From the NCBI GenBank assembly GCA_024138015.1, contig JAMXBB010000006.1, forward strand, positions 74,944,874 through 75,008,873: DNA of 64,000 nt, written 5' to 3'. Position numbers and translations under genes: made by a program. The notes under the pieces were generated by a model. That model did no database searches. It was not told the DNA's origin and was given only the letters and a program-made list of their open reading frames with translations. The stretch is from Lumnitzera littorea (Eukaryota; Streptophyta; Magnoliopsida; Myrtales; Combretaceae). Positions 1 to 11,639 of the stretch are shown one piece after another (position 1 is the first letter of the stretch; each line of letters starts with the position of its first letter).

Positions 1-403
1 TGTGTATGTGCTCTTAAGTATGTGTACATAAGGAAATACCAAAAGAATACTTGTATGGGAATCTTTGTACATGGGTATTTACCATGTACACATCCTAAAT
101 TAAGATAAAACCTAACTATACATACCTATACTATACTAAATACACACTTAAAAACACAAAAGAATGGAATTAGGAAGATTTTCTTAAGAGAAAAATTAGT
201 CATACGAAATTGTACAAAAATATGTATATGACCGTATAGGTATATGAGTATGTATACAAGTATGAATATGGTATAAGTATATATTTAAGTATACTAGTAT
301 ACATAAAAGTAAAGGAAAGGTATAAGTATATATACATTATGTATAAGTGTACATAAGTATACATAAAACACATAATCATGAGATAAGGCTTAGGTAAGCA
401 AAA

Positions 404-500
404 GATGATGTAAGGGATGATGTAATCACATGATGACATAATCACATGATGACATAAGTGATGACATAAGCAAATGATGATGTAAGCGATGACATAAGCG
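404..500. repeat. GATGACATAAG minisatellite inside X copy 1
   Basis: Degenerate tandem units of the type GATGACATAAG or GATGATGTAAG recur about six times. The same units appear on the other strand in X copy 3 around 44517-44610, so the minisatellite belongs to the family and is not a local event. Confidence 0.6.
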
Positions 501-1874
501 TAGATTATAAAATAAGAAAATAAGAAGAGTGTATAATAATTAGGTACCTAAATTAGTAAACCCTAATACACTTTCTAAATTGGATTACACTTAATTAAGT
601 ACATGAACTAGCAATAACATCGTAAAATTCTCTAAGTATAAGAATTTAAGGGTTAACTAAATCATTAAGTATAAACAAAGGATACAAATATGAGTAATAA
701 GCATAATTAAGTTTCCATAATTAAAATTTCTTTAAATTAAACCCATATCATAAAACACGGGTCTTAACATCCAAAACGGACATCACCGTGTGAACGTACA
801 TCCAGAAACGATGAAAAATGACTATAAATTTGTAAATATTGAAAATAGAATGAAAAAGTTACGTACGATTAGCAATTAGGTTTAATCGAATAAGGGCTGA
901 TAGTAATCTAAGTAGAATTAGGTAGATAGATACCTAGAACCATTAGTTGAGTCAACTACTTATTATCCCTATTATCTCGAAATGATTAGGCGATCCTGAC
1001 GAGTGCAAGGATCTCCCAATTGGTTATTACGACTAGAGCGAGTCGTCATAGTCAAGTGAGTACTTCCGATGACTCTACTTGTTTATGCTTGTAGTTAATG
1101 CACTGAAATTGAATATCAATAACTTGATGCATGGGGTTTTGGGATATGCATGTGCTTGATATTGCTTGATTATTGTAAGAAATATTGTTAAATACGATAA
1201 TTGATGATTTGATGGTATGATTGATTTTTATATGATTTGGATGGTTTGCTGATATTAATTGATCGCCTCATAATTTGACCTAATTATATTTGGCTTATCT
1301 TAAATTAAAAGGGTCATGCATTATCCATGCATCGCATTATTTATTCCGACAATCACCTCATGTGGTTGGTCATGAGGGGCCTTATAGGGACGGACTCCCA
1401 CATGATTTGATTAGTACAGTGTAAGAGCATTAGTATAACAAGACCCTACCCTTCGCTCGTAGGTCCTATTGGCACTGGAGACGCTAACCATGGGTGGTTG
1501 GGGGTCGTGTCTAGAGACCACCACTGTAGGGTGTGAGTGTGGACTGTAGGGGCCACCTCACCGCTAGGCCTAGGATTTTGTGTACTATTAGATGACTTAG
1601 AAATGGAAATATATTTTATGAAATATGATATTCAAAGTTATGGGTAAGAACCCAGGTGCTAGAGCCCGGTCGTCATTGGTGCTGATGAATCTCCAACCCT
1701 TATCTTGGAGGGCATTAAAATCCAATATTATATGCAGTACCGATTAACTACATATATTGTTTGGCATACTGCGTATGCATGCATTCATATGGTTGTATCA
1801 ATTTGTTTGATAACTTGTTTGCCAGTATGGTATGAGGGATAGCTCACTAAGCTCTTGTAGCTTATTCCCCAATA

Positions 1875-1892
1875 GTCTCTCTTTTTTAGGTT
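1875..1892 (+). other. Putative 3' splice site of X copy 1
   Basis: A pyrimidine run ends in TTTTTTAG followed by GTTTAC. The same position in copy 5 reads TTTTGCAG/GTTTAC, and in copy 4 (minus strand) CCTTGCAG/GTTGAT. Conservation across diverged copies suggests a real acceptor. Confidence 0.5.
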
Positions 1893-2097
1893 TACATATG
1901 ATGGGATTAGAATAAGTCTCAAGTGTGGAGTGCGAGATGAAGATATGTACATTAGTGTTAGAATTAGTTGAGATCTTTATAGGTGATGCATAAACATTCT
2001 TTGTAGAAAATATTCATATGTTATAATTTAATATAATTTAATTCTTCCTGCAGTTTTATAATGTTGGTAATCCTGTCTTATTATTTGGTAGGGGGTA

Positions 2098-2135
2098 CCG
2101 ATTCTCTACGGTTCTGAGGAACTATAGGATATCGG
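2098..2135 (+). other. Conserved X-family hairpin, copy 1
   Basis: Two arms, CCGATTCTCTACGGTTC and GAACTATAGGATATCGG, pair around a TGAG loop with a few G-U or mismatched positions. The same fold is present in copies 3, 4 and 5 and is among their best conserved segments. Confidence 0.7.
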
Positions 2136-2318
2136 ATGCCCATAGTTATTTATATTTTTATTTTACAGTAAATTATTTACTTAAAATTCAGTAACCTTGG
2201 TGATTAATCATTTAGTGTTTTGCAATCTCTGACTTGCAAGGCAGTTTTCATATCATAGGTGCACACATGTTGTGGAAATTTTAGGTAATCCTACTAGGCC
2301 CCTTGTAGGGTCTTGATA

Positions 2319-2957
2319 ATACTTCTTTGCTTCATCGTTTCCTTCCTTTTCTTCCTCAATCTCTTCATGTGCTAGTCCAGTATCCCTTCCCATTCGTTCA
2401 GCTCGAGGTGGTCAAGCTAGGGCATTAACTCGACTAAACTGACCATTGCCTTACTCTTGCTGCTTACGTCCTCTAATTAGGCTACTTCTGGCTCATTGTC
2501 TATCTTCTTGGATAATAGTTACCAAACTAGCTACCAAGTCAATAAGCTATCCAAGTAGTCACCCACTAATTGAGGTGTGAAGTTTCCTTCTTGTCTTTGA
2601 CCATGTTGAACACCACTTTCTTAGTTTCCTAAAGTTCCCTAAACACTTGAATCTGACATTGTTGGTTAACTCACAAAATTGATGATTTTCTTTTTCTTTT
2701 TTAAATACCACCCAAAGTTTTTTCCATGAATGAAAATAGTAGAACAACAACTAATACACCCATTACTATGATAACTATACAGCTAATAAACAAATAATCA
2801 CACTCTATTTTTGCATATAGGAAATAAGGGAAAACAGAGTATAGAACACCTCTTAACCTCCAAACTTCTATGTTAACAATAGAACCTTTAACATACGAGA
2901 ATAGTAACAAATTACTCAAAGAACACAGTAACAAAGTCTAGCTTCGAATGTAACTAA
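2319..2957 (-). pseudogene. Element M leader and degenerate gag start
   Basis: Read on the minus strand, this follows directly from a tRNA-Met type primer-binding site, so it is the 5' leader and beginning of gag of an LTR retrotransposon. A frame rich in charged residues starts near 2727 and contains a basic and acidic stretch (PPRAERMGRD, then HEEIEEEKEGNDEAKK) that resembles gag N-terminal regions, with several stops. The rest of gag is cut off by X copy 1. I could not assign the clade with confidence; a Tekay-like gypsy element is possible. The largest open stretches here are short and should not be read as independent genes. Confidence 0.45.
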
Positions 2958-2969
2958 GCTCTGATACCA
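2958..2969 (-). other. Primer-binding site of element M (tRNA-iMet type)
   Basis: The minus strand reads TGGTATCAGAGC, the classic complement of the plant initiator-Met tRNA 3' end, immediately next to the LTR end. Confidence 0.9.
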
Positions 2970-3395
2970 TGATGATACAGATTCATAAATGAACACACGA
3001 ACCCAATATTATTCATACCCAATGGGTGGATGCGGGCCGTGAGATGGTTTAAAAAAGTAAATGATAGTCGAAGGATGAGTAGGGGTTCCCTTGCACCGAC
3101 ACCTTATACGAGCTCGGGTTACACTTGATATGATGCACAAGTATGATCGGAGGCTACTCGCCACTAGTCCATACTCAATAGTCTAGAAAAGAGTAACTTA
3201 AGAACAAGTAGAGGGACACTTAGCTCAAGAGAGTGTAAAGTTTAGTGTATTCTCCGTCTATTCGTGTTGCGGCTATTATAATATGCAAGTATTTATAGCA
3301 ACTAATTAGGGTAAGTTCTAAATTATAGAAAATTATAGAAAAGGATCCCTACTAACTAAGCAAAAGTAGAATAATTTACAGGGGTAGCATGTAAT
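2970..3395 (-). repeat. Element M 5' LTR, first part (interrupted)
   Basis: It matches the left half of the solo LTR at 34911-35825, sharing the run starting at 'aatgaacacacgaaccc', the block 'cttgatatgatgca', and the stretch around 'gatcggagg'. The LTR is split by O1 and resumes at 13948. It lies beside the Met primer-binding site, so it is the 5' LTR of a minus-strand element. Confidence 0.85.
3391..3395. other. Target-site duplication of O1, left (GTAAT)
   Basis: GTAAT precedes the O1 terminus TGTAGACACC and is repeated directly after the other O1 end at 13948-13952. In the uninterrupted M-type LTR at 35.36 kb this sequence is not duplicated. Confidence 0.9.
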
Positions 3396-4014
3396 TGTAG
3401 ACACCTAATTTTTACCCTCATAATTCTATTTTTTTTGTTTTTTTTTTTAATAAGGTCTTATTTCCAAAATAAAAAAATAGTAAAAATGAAATTAAAAAAT
3501 TGAAAAATGATAAAAATACAAAAAATAAAAAAGGGTAAAAATTATAAAATTTTTTTAGATTTTTAGGAAGTAAATTGTTTTAGGGTCAATCATTTTAGTT
3601 TTAGTTTAGTTCAAATAATTATTTTAGAGAGTTACGTGACTTAAGTAAAATTTAATTATACTAAGTATCAAGACACAAGCTAACGGCCTAACGAATAAGT
3701 ATTGGGATATTGATATTGGGTTAGCTTAACATCACAGGTTCAAATCTCTCTAGGTGCATAAGTGTTTTTTATTTGTTCTTTGTTCTTTCATTTTTTGCGA
3801 AAATCGGTTGGGTGTATTGGATTCAAATCTAATTTAAATCTAATCAATTCTTTTGAAGTTGACACGATAATCTTTTGTAAGATTCAAATCTAATTTGATC
3901 TTTATCAAGTTGGGTTTAAATCGATATAAATGATTTAAATTTAATTTGATTTTGTTCAAATCAGATTAGGGTCAATATAAGAGATTCTATTTAATATAAA
4001 TTGTTTTTAAACTT

Positions 4015-4021
4015 CATAAAT
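4015..4021 (+). promoter_or_regulatory. TATA-like box of O1 5' LTR
   Basis: CTTCATAAATACA aligns with CTTTATAAATACA in the right LTR; here the T of TATAAAT has become C. Confidence 0.45.
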
Positions 4022-5150
4022 ACAAATTGGGTGGCGTAAAAGAGGGTCGTTTATACACACTTGACTTTTTGATCCATTCTCATAATTCCATATGCTATTC
4101 TATTGTCTAACCCCATTATCCATTGATTGCTCTAATATCCAAAAATACATAGCAATGTATACATTGATCAACTTTAGCTAACCCTAACATCACCTCCATC
4201 AACAAACTCCATAGTTCACTATACTACTGTAGTACTCCACCGAATCCCAAGCACATCAACTGACAAACCAACTCTCATCTGCTGCTATGAAGTCTCTTTC
4301 AACCACAACACCAAGCTTAATATACAATCGCTTACATCTATTGAACCAAACATTGTGATAGCTGAAAGCTAAATCCTTACACACATAAGCCACTTACACA
4401 TAATAGCACCTTCGACCTCATGCACATGTACGCTACAGCTGATCAATTCCACTCTCACATAGCAGTCTGTGGCACTTTCTTCATCTACTGCTTCACCATA
4501 CGTCCATAACTCCAACTCCACACAACAGTTGCAATAACTTATCCTCTTCATCAATACACGCCATCCATTGATCATGGGCAGCACTGTTACTTACACTGCT
4601 CAATCTCTAGGTCACTATCCACTTGACACAACACCGATCATGTATAGACCACCACCACACTTTATTGCCTTGTCCTTAGACTATCGAAGCACGCACGTAA
4701 ATCACTTCACTACACGTTCACATTGTCTTCGTCCATTGCTTCATACACTTCTTACACACTATCACATGATAGCCAAACATACCTATGTAATCACCATTGC
4801 AATTCCCTATCCGTGCTGCTATACATACGATAAACACTAACAGCAATAAAGGCCATCCACTACTGCTCTGTCCACGCCGATGATCACTTAATCTACCATC
4901 GAATTGTCAACATTCAGCCAAACACTCCATAGCAACAGTAAGCAATTCCTTTACCAAACAATAATCGGGTTCGGTTCTTTCTTTCTTTTTTTATTTTATT
5001 TGTTTATTTATTATTATTTTATTAGTTAGTTATTGTTGATAACATAATATGCATATATTAGATTAGTAGATTTTATTTTTGGTATTAGTATTTTACATAT
5101 TATATAGGTAGTTGTTCAATAATAATGATATATATATATATATATATATT

Positions 5151-6293
5151 AGTTTAGGTGTTTTGGCATTAAGATTTTTAGGATTTCTTCACATAGAAAA
5201 CTATGTTTTAAAAAAGATAAAAATAACAAAAAAATCCTTTTAAAAATTGCAAGGTTTTCATAGAGTTTCTTTTTAAAATAAAAACAATTAATAGTTAGGA
5301 CTCTTTTAGAATATTTTGAATAAACTAAATCAATTAAACACGTAAACCCAATTGGTTTTCAAAATTAAAATTAACTAATACACTAAAGTTTTCGGAAAGA
5401 ACCATGGTCGTTTAATTTCGATTAGCAGGTATGTAGGCACCTTCGNTTCGCTACTGGTATTTGATTTCAATTTGAATGAAAAACTAGAGGGTTTTGAATT
5501 TGAGGACTAATCCATTAAACCCCAATTGGTACCACTATCTATTTTCCAAAATTATGTTTATTCTTCTAAATTAACCTTTTTTAAATATATTTTTAAGAAA
5601 AATAGAAACGAAATAAATAAAGAACCTAAGTTTTTACGAATTTTAACTTTACCTCGAAGGTGCCTACATACCTGCTAATCGAAATTAAACGACCATGGTT
5701 CTTTCCGAAAACTTTAGTGTATTAGTTAATTTTAATTTTGAAAACCAATTGGGTTTACGTGTTTAATTGATTTAGTTTTATATATATATTAGTTTAGGTG
5801 TTTTGGCATTAAGATTTTTAGGATTTCTTCACATAGAAAACTATGTTTTAAAAAAGATAAAAATAACAAAAAAATCCTTTTAAAAATTGCAAGGTTTTCA
5901 TAGAGTTTCTTTTTAAAATAAAAACAATTAATAGTTAGGACTCTTTTAGAATATTTTGAATAAACTAAATCAATTAAACACGTAAACCCAATTGGTTTTC
6001 AAAATTAAAATTAACTAATACACTAAAGTTTTCGGAAAGAACCATGGTCGTTTAATTTCGATTAGCAGGTATGTAGGCACCTTCGAGGTAAAGTTAAAAT
6101 TCGTAAAAACTTAGGTTCTTTATTTATTTCGTTTCTATTTTTCTTAAAAATATATTTAAAAAAGGTTAATTTAGAAGAATAAACATAATTTTGGAAAATA
6201 GATAGTGGTACCAATTGGGGTTTAATGGATTAGTCCTCAAATTCAAAACCCTCTAGTTTTTCATTCAAATTGAAATCAAATACCAGTAGCGAA
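5151..6293. other. N-marked fold-back duplication, probable assembly artefact
   Basis: The segment 5151-5445 runs forward to a single N at 5446. Bases 5447-5778 are then the reverse complement of 5962-6293, after which the forward sequence starts again, so that 5151-5445 recurs at 5791-6085 (offset 640). The three copies look identical although the two O1 LTRs are clearly diverged. The right LTR has no such structure. Confidence 0.85.
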
Positions 6294-6502
6294 ATCGTAA
6301 TCAATACACCTAATTGATTACAATTTCTTTTCTTTTCCTTAACTCTGGTTGGGTGGTAACTCTAAAAGTTTTTCTTAAAAGAATTTGAATTTCCCAATTT
6401 CTTTAGTTGAGGATGAATACTAAATGGGTTAAGATTTAGTATTAATCACAAAGTAGGAAATCAAATTAAATTAAAGAAAACTGAAAATTGAGGTACGATA
6501 GT

Positions 6503-6521
6503 TTGATGACTCCATTGGGGA
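6503..6521 (+). other. O1 primer-binding site (Ogre-like, tRNA-Arg type)
   Basis: TTGATGACTCCATTGGGGA directly follows the left LTR. The equivalent in O2 is TTGGCAACTCCACTAAAGACA. Both resemble the TGGCGACTC...GGGGA site reported for Ogre elements, assigned there to tRNA-Arg; the tRNA identity is from memory. Confidence 0.65.
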
Positions 6522-7180
6522 TGCCATCAAGAGGGCTAACCATTAGAATTTACCGAAATTAGGATTATTTTTCAAAAAAATAAAAAAATACTTAAGTCGA
6601 TTACTTTTTATTTATTTATTTTACTTTATTTTTTTTATATTAACATGTTTTGTTGTAGCTCATCTCGAGGGGGTAATGCGGTTGTTTTAGGGTTTCTTAT
6701 TTCTATTTTATTTTCTCGCATCATAAAGACATGGTAGATTTGGTTAGAACTAGGTTGTCTTAGGATCTTAAGAGAGAGGCCATTATGCAAGCTTCGGATA
6801 TTTTGGGGTAACCATCTTTCAGGGCCAATTAAGCTACCCCACTAAAGTTTAGATGTGACTACAAAATCATTGCTTTGAAAAATGCGATCATTGCAAAACT
6901 TGAGGACTTTTAGAACCTACCCTTTACATGCATGAAAACCATTCTTTCGAAAATCACAAGAACCCATAATGTGGTAGACCTAAATAAACAAGGGCAGTTG
7001 TAAAGTTATAGTTGTAATATTTCCCTTTAAATAGCTTGTAATAATTTTGTGTAAAGTTTAGCATTGGTTGTGATTTTAATTTTAATATTTTCTTTAGATA
7101 GGTATGGCTAGATTGAGTCAAGGACCTTTTGAAGAGATCCATGTCTACCTACCTCATAGCCATCTCATTAGATTGCTCTA
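6522..7180 (+). pseudogene. O1 leader and truncated gag start
   Basis: The leader around 6680-6950 matches the O2 leader (stretches such as 'aagctacccca' and 'agaacctaccc'). A pyrimidine-rich run ending in TTTCTTTAG precedes an ATG at 7104, equivalent to the O2 gag ATG at 49396. Only about 25 codons follow before the frame closes, so nearly all of gag is missing compared with O2. The short minus-strand frame here is a shadow. Confidence 0.6.
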
Positions 7181-8780
7181 GATGTGATTCTAACTTTTCA
7201 ACCCAAATAAGCAAGAATTTATTAAGAATAAGATTAGTCTCATCTTGTCCCTATAGAAAAGCCCTATCAATATTACCTTAGTATAGCCCTTAGTGCATCT
7301 ATGGGAGCTTGAATCCATCACTTTTTATTTGGGCCCACATAAGTTGAGCCTAACTTTCGTAGAGTAAATAAATAAAAATAAAAAAAAAAAGAAACAAAAC
7401 AAAAAGAATCAAACTTGTAAAATCATTTTAGGTTGTTACCATTTTTCCTAAGATTCTACCAGCTAGAAATATTCATTCTTTCGGATAGATTAATACTTTA
7501 TAAATAGCCTTTTTCATTTAGAATAAATAAGATTTAGATATTTTCTTTATTTAGTCTTTTATTCTTCATCTTTTAGAATTCCTTATTTGTAAATAGACCA
7601 TCAATAATGTTGTTCTATAGGTAAATAAATTCTATAAGCTTGAGTATAGAATCTTAAGAAAACAATCCTTCATTTACAATTCCATCATTCAGTCTCTGTA
7701 ACATAAAAGCTTAACTTTTCCTCTCTCTCTTTCAAAAAGAAAAAATAGGAAAGAAAAAAAATAAAAATAAAAAAGAAAAGAAATTTGCTAAATGCTATAA
7801 ATCCTTATGGGGCTCGAGACAAACACAATCACTTAGCCCATTAAAATAGCTAACCTAAACACATCCACTTGACTTGAGAAAACAACCAACCAAATACAAA
7901 TCCTTAGCCTATCAAGATAGTTAAACCAACTCAAAGCTACTAAGCCATCAAGTCCAACCATAAACTAAGTCAAAACATGAGACCAAGTAATACTATCCTG
8001 AGGTTAACCTCTAGTACAAACAAAAAGGGCAATTCATTAGTCCCTTATACTTCAAAAGTTGTCAATTTTGGCCCGTTTGAACTCTAAGGAACCAAACTCA
8101 AAACCATACATGAAAACCTAGGAGCTTTATGTCCTACAAGTCTAGGGCAATTTAAGTGAGAGCTCGAAAGGTATAGGGCATTTGGTCTTTGAAATTTCGC
8201 AACTGGGGTATGGGAGTAAGATCAGTCTCTACCATATGGCAAATCAATCCCTACGTAGGGAATTGGTAACTTACTTTTAAAAAGTTTAGAATGAAAAGAG
8301 GCGAGTTATATTCTATATACTAACCCTTAAACACTGAGAGTTGAGAGACATCATGGTGAGGATATTTTGGACTCATTCCTTAAAGGAGGTCTGTTTTGAA
8401 TTTGATACACAGACTGAAATGAAGTGAGGCATTCATTTTCAAATCCTAAAAACACTTATCCTTTATAAACCCCGTTGAACTGATTTGGAGTCCTCTCAAA
8501 TGTAAACCCTATCAAGAACCATCCTACAATAGAGCAACTCAGAGGTTAGGGTCATTGATTAGGAGAGAAGGATAAAAATGGTTCGTGCTTACCATAGTAA
8601 CAACAATTCAGGAATAACTTTTGTTTTCGATAAATTATTCCATTTGAAGAAGAGCCAAAACTTTTCTAAATACCTCAAAGACCACATATACCTTACCTAA
8701 GCCCATACACTCTGAACCTATGGATTTAGGGCCTTGATTCATCTAAAGCCAAAAACTTGACAAAAGAGGTAGTTATTTTT
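7181..8780. other. O1 non-coding interior
   Basis: No protein-like frame on either strand. From about 8230 the sequence matches O2 51.56-51.97 kb, which lies after gag in O2. The part before that (7181-8030) has no visible counterpart in O2 and stands where gag would be expected. Confidence 0.6.
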
Positions 8781-8782
8781 TA

Positions 8783-8996
8783 GGAGAGAAAAGAAAGAAA
8801 TGAAATGTAAAAAGAAGAAAAGTAGAAGAAAAAAAAAGAAAAGCAAGAAATAATGGGGAAATGTTAGAAAGAGGAAAAAAAGTAAAAATAGAAGAAGAAA
8901 GAAGAAAAAAAAAGAAAGACAAAAAAAAAAGAAAAAATAAAAAAAGAAAGAAAAGAAAAGAAAAAGTAAAAGGAAGAAAGAGGAAGCAAGGCCCAA
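8783..8996. repeat. Purine tract (A/G on plus strand)
   Basis: More than 200 bases with almost only A and G on the plus strand. The reverse strand encodes runs of Phe and Leu, which makes two false open frames. O2 has a shorter purine tract at the same relative place (about 52090-52190). Confidence 0.8.
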
Positions 8997-9989
8997 ACAT
9001 CAGGCTTGAGAAAAGCCCCAATCAAAGGAAGCCTTGAGGCCTAACTTGCTTTAAAAACACAAAGTCTTGAGTTGCATTTCCAACCAAAAACACAAAACCC
9101 CATATTCATTCTCAACTACAAACCAAAAACTCCATATCTATTTCATATTCATATTCCAAATCATGAATACAAAACCTTTCTATCCATCTAAATCTCAAAC
9201 ATAAAACTTCCCTACCTACAATACCTTCTTACTCAAAGCTCTTCTAATCTTAAAGAATAATTTATCTAAACTAAAAATTATTTTTGAAACTGGGATAAGC
9301 ACACATTTAGTTTTTTTCAAAGGGTTCTTGACTTGTACGCTTAGGTTAGATGAAAGTTCTCCTTTCAAAATAAGCCCTCTCATTAATCCCTTTTGAAACC
9401 ATTTAACCATAAGCCTAATTCATAATGTGGATCCTAAAAAGACCTAACAAATTGATCAAAGCGTATCACTTGCCAACTGGACTATAATTTATGGAATAAT
9501 TGTCAAGAGTGAAATCTAAACCGAAAGTGCGTTAAGGAGTCCTCTTCGACTAGACTAATTGTAAGTTACCCTTTCCTTAGGAGATGAACATTCAAAATCA
9601 AGGATTATCCAAGAAGCTCATCATTAGGGCTAGAAACTAGGATAGATATGAGATGCCCTATATGGTTACCAAAGAAGGGGAGTTATAACATTTGTTTCTC
9701 AAATAAGAATTTGTATCCGTTAGTAGACCTTAAAGAAAAGAGGAAAAAAAAGAGGGGAAATAAAAGAAGAAAGGAAAGGAGGGAGAGGAAGTAAAGGTTT
9801 GTTACAAGTTTTTTCCATCCATGTCGGCCTTAGTGGAAATATCTTCAATTCATGTCATAAATGGTTTCCACCAATGTCCTCCTTTGCAAATTTCTCAAAT
9901 CAAGAGTTTTTTCAAATTGGTCATGTTTCTCGGTTTTACTTTCAATTATTAGATAGAGTTTTAGTGAGTTCGTAAGGTGTTTGCCCTTT
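8997..9989. other. O1 non-coding region before the tandem array
   Basis: It matches O2 52.3-52.57 kb and, beyond the X insertion there, 57.43-57.9 kb (for example 'gattgatcaaggcgtatca' in O2). There is no credible coding frame. A second A/G-rich stretch lies at about 9730-9795, and its equivalent is at 57687-57770 in O2. Confidence 0.65.
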
Positions 9990-11460
9990 ATTCATTCTTT
10001 TCAAGGATTTAGCTAGCTCATGGAGTGCTATCTCAATTCATACTCTCATTTTGGGGTTTAGCCAGCTCTTAGAGTATAGTCTTAATCCATAGTTTCTTAG
10101 GCTTTTAGCTATCTCATAGAGCATTGTCTCGATTTATGTTCTCTTTTAGGAATTTAGCTGGCTCATGGAGTGCTATCTTGATTCAAGTTCTCATTTTAAG
10201 GTCTTAGCTAACTCGAGGAGCGCTTTTCCTACCTTGGTTAATTACCCCATAAAGGGTATAACCAAGTTTTCAGTATCTTTTAGGGTCTTAGCTAGGTCAA
10301 GGAGCACTTTACCTACCTTAGTTAGTTAGCTCATAGGGGGTATAACCAAGTTCTTAACAATTTTTAGGGTCTTAGTCAGCTCAAGAAGCACTTCGCCCGC
10401 CTTGGTTAGTTAGCTCATAGAAGGCATGACCAAGTTTTCAATATCTTTTAGGGTCTTGGCAGGCTCAAGGAACTCTTTGCTCACCTTAGTTAGTCAGCTC
10501 ATAAGGGGCACGGCTAAGTTCTCTCATTCTTTTAGGGTATTAGCCAGCTCAAGGAGTGTTTCGTCTACCTTAGTTAGTTAACACATTAGAGCATAACCAA
10601 GTTTTCTCATTTTTTTAAGGTCTTGGCCAACTCTAGGAGCACTTACCCATCTCATTCAATTTAAGGTCTTAGCCATCTTAAGGAGTGCTTCACCCACTTT
10701 GGTTAGTTAGCTCATTGGGATACAACCAAGTTTTCTCATTTTTTTTAGGGTCTTAGCCAACTCTAGGAGCGCTTACCCATCTCATCTAGTTTAAAGCCTT
10801 AGCTAGCTTAAAGAGCGCTTCGCTTGTCTTAGTTAGTTAGCTTATTGGGGTACGACCAAGTTTTGTCATTTTTTTTAAGGTCTTAGCTAGCTCTAACAGC
10901 ATTTACCCATCTCATCCAGTTTAGGGCCTTAGCTAGCCTAAGGAGCACTTCACCCACCTTGGTTAGTCAACTCATTGGGGTACGACCAAGTTTTGTCATT
11001 TTTTTTAAGGTCTTAGCTAGCTCTAACAGCGTTTACCCATCTCATCCAGTTCAGGGCCTTAGCTAGCTTAAGGAGCACTTCACCCACCTTGGTTAGTCAA
11101 CTCATTGGGGTACGACCAAGTTTTCTCATTATCTTTTAGGGCCATAGCCAGCTCAAGGAATGCTTTGTCTACCTTGGTTTGTCGGCTCATTAGGGTACGA
11201 CCAAGATTCCTAAATTCAGTTTAGTGTCTTAGTTAGCTCAAGGAGTGCGTCGCCTACCTTAGTAAGTTAACTCATTGGGGCACGACCAAGTTCTCTCCTT
11301 CTTTTAAGGTCTTAGCCAACTTTAGGATTGCTTGCCCATTTCATTTGGTTTAAGGCATTAGCTAGCTTAAGGAGTGCTTTGGCCGCCATGGTTAGTTAAG
11401 CTATTGGAGGCACAACTGAGTTCTCATTATTCACTTTAAGGTTCTTGCCAACCCATAAGG
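9990..11460 (+). repeat. O1 tandem array, 84-bp monomers becoming 130-bp units
   Basis: Starts of the TAGGGTCTTAG motif lie at 10281, 10365, 10449, 10533 and 10616, a period of 83-84 bp. From there the starts are 10616, 10746, 10876, 11006 and 11137, a period of 130 bp made of one full and one partial monomer. Each unit carries a block like CTTGGTTAGTTAGCTCAT and ACGACCAAGTTTT. The array stands between the interior and the 3' LTR, where Tat and Ogre elements are known to hold variable tandem repeats. Confidence 0.85.
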
Positions 11461-11624
11461 GTACTACCCTTACCTCTAATTGTTTCAAACTTATCATCAC
11501 TAAACCTTTAATGAACCAATCCTACTATAGATAACTAGTCATAGCGTTTCTTAAGATAGAGTTATCCCAAGGCAAAAATGGTGTCTTTTTTGTCTTTATG
11601 GCAAAGTCTTACTTAAACTTCGCT

Positions 11625-11639
11625 ATAAAGAGAGGCAGC
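11625..11639 (+). other. O1 polypurine tract
   Basis: The sequence AAAGAGAGGCAGC directly abuts the start of the right LTR, the expected place for the plus-strand primer. It is short and interrupted by a C. Confidence 0.55.

Larger units (their letters stand above)
1..2318 (+). mobile_element. Family X element, copy 1 (left end outside window)
   Basis: This is a coding-free repeat that ends in a block shared by copies 3, 4 and 5 elsewhere in the window: a conserved hairpin, an A/T-rich spacer, a stretch around 'gcaagg', and a terminus like GTAGGGTCTTGATA. The sense direction is set by the position of the hairpin near the 3' end. The first 700 bases are AT-rich, as in the introns of the other copies. 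It interrupts the internal region of element M. The short ORFs inside it are chance products of low-complexity DNA. It could be a solo LTR of a large element or a non-autonomous retroelement; the sequence does not decide. Confidence 0.75.
3396..6500 (+). repeat. O1 5' LTR (length inflated by a fold-back)
   Basis: It starts TGTAGACACCTAATTTTT and ends GTACGATA, matching the right LTR at 11640-13947 along its length. It is about 800 bp longer, of which about 640 bp is the duplicated and inverted segment around 5446. A CATAAAT box at 4015-4021 aligns with TATAAAT in the right LTR and is the likely core promoter. The open frames at 4369-4840 lie in this LTR and have no protein-like composition. 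Confidence 0.85.

Noticed and set aside
200..445. 81-codon Tyr-rich minus-strand frame
   Set aside because: AT-rich low-complexity DNA of X copy 1; no start context or homologous frame in other X copies.
1680..1715. CTGATGA motif suggesting a hammerhead ribozyme (retrozyme)
   Set aside because: No CGAAA partner and no closing stems at the required spacing.
4369..4840. Opposing open frames of 71 and 90 codons that could be a host gene
   Set aside because: They lie in the O1 5' LTR, and the equivalent part of the 3' LTR does not preserve them.
8739..9021. Two overlapping minus-strand frames rich in Phe and Leu, resembling a membrane protein
   Set aside because: They are the reverse reading of a purine tract; composition explains them fully.
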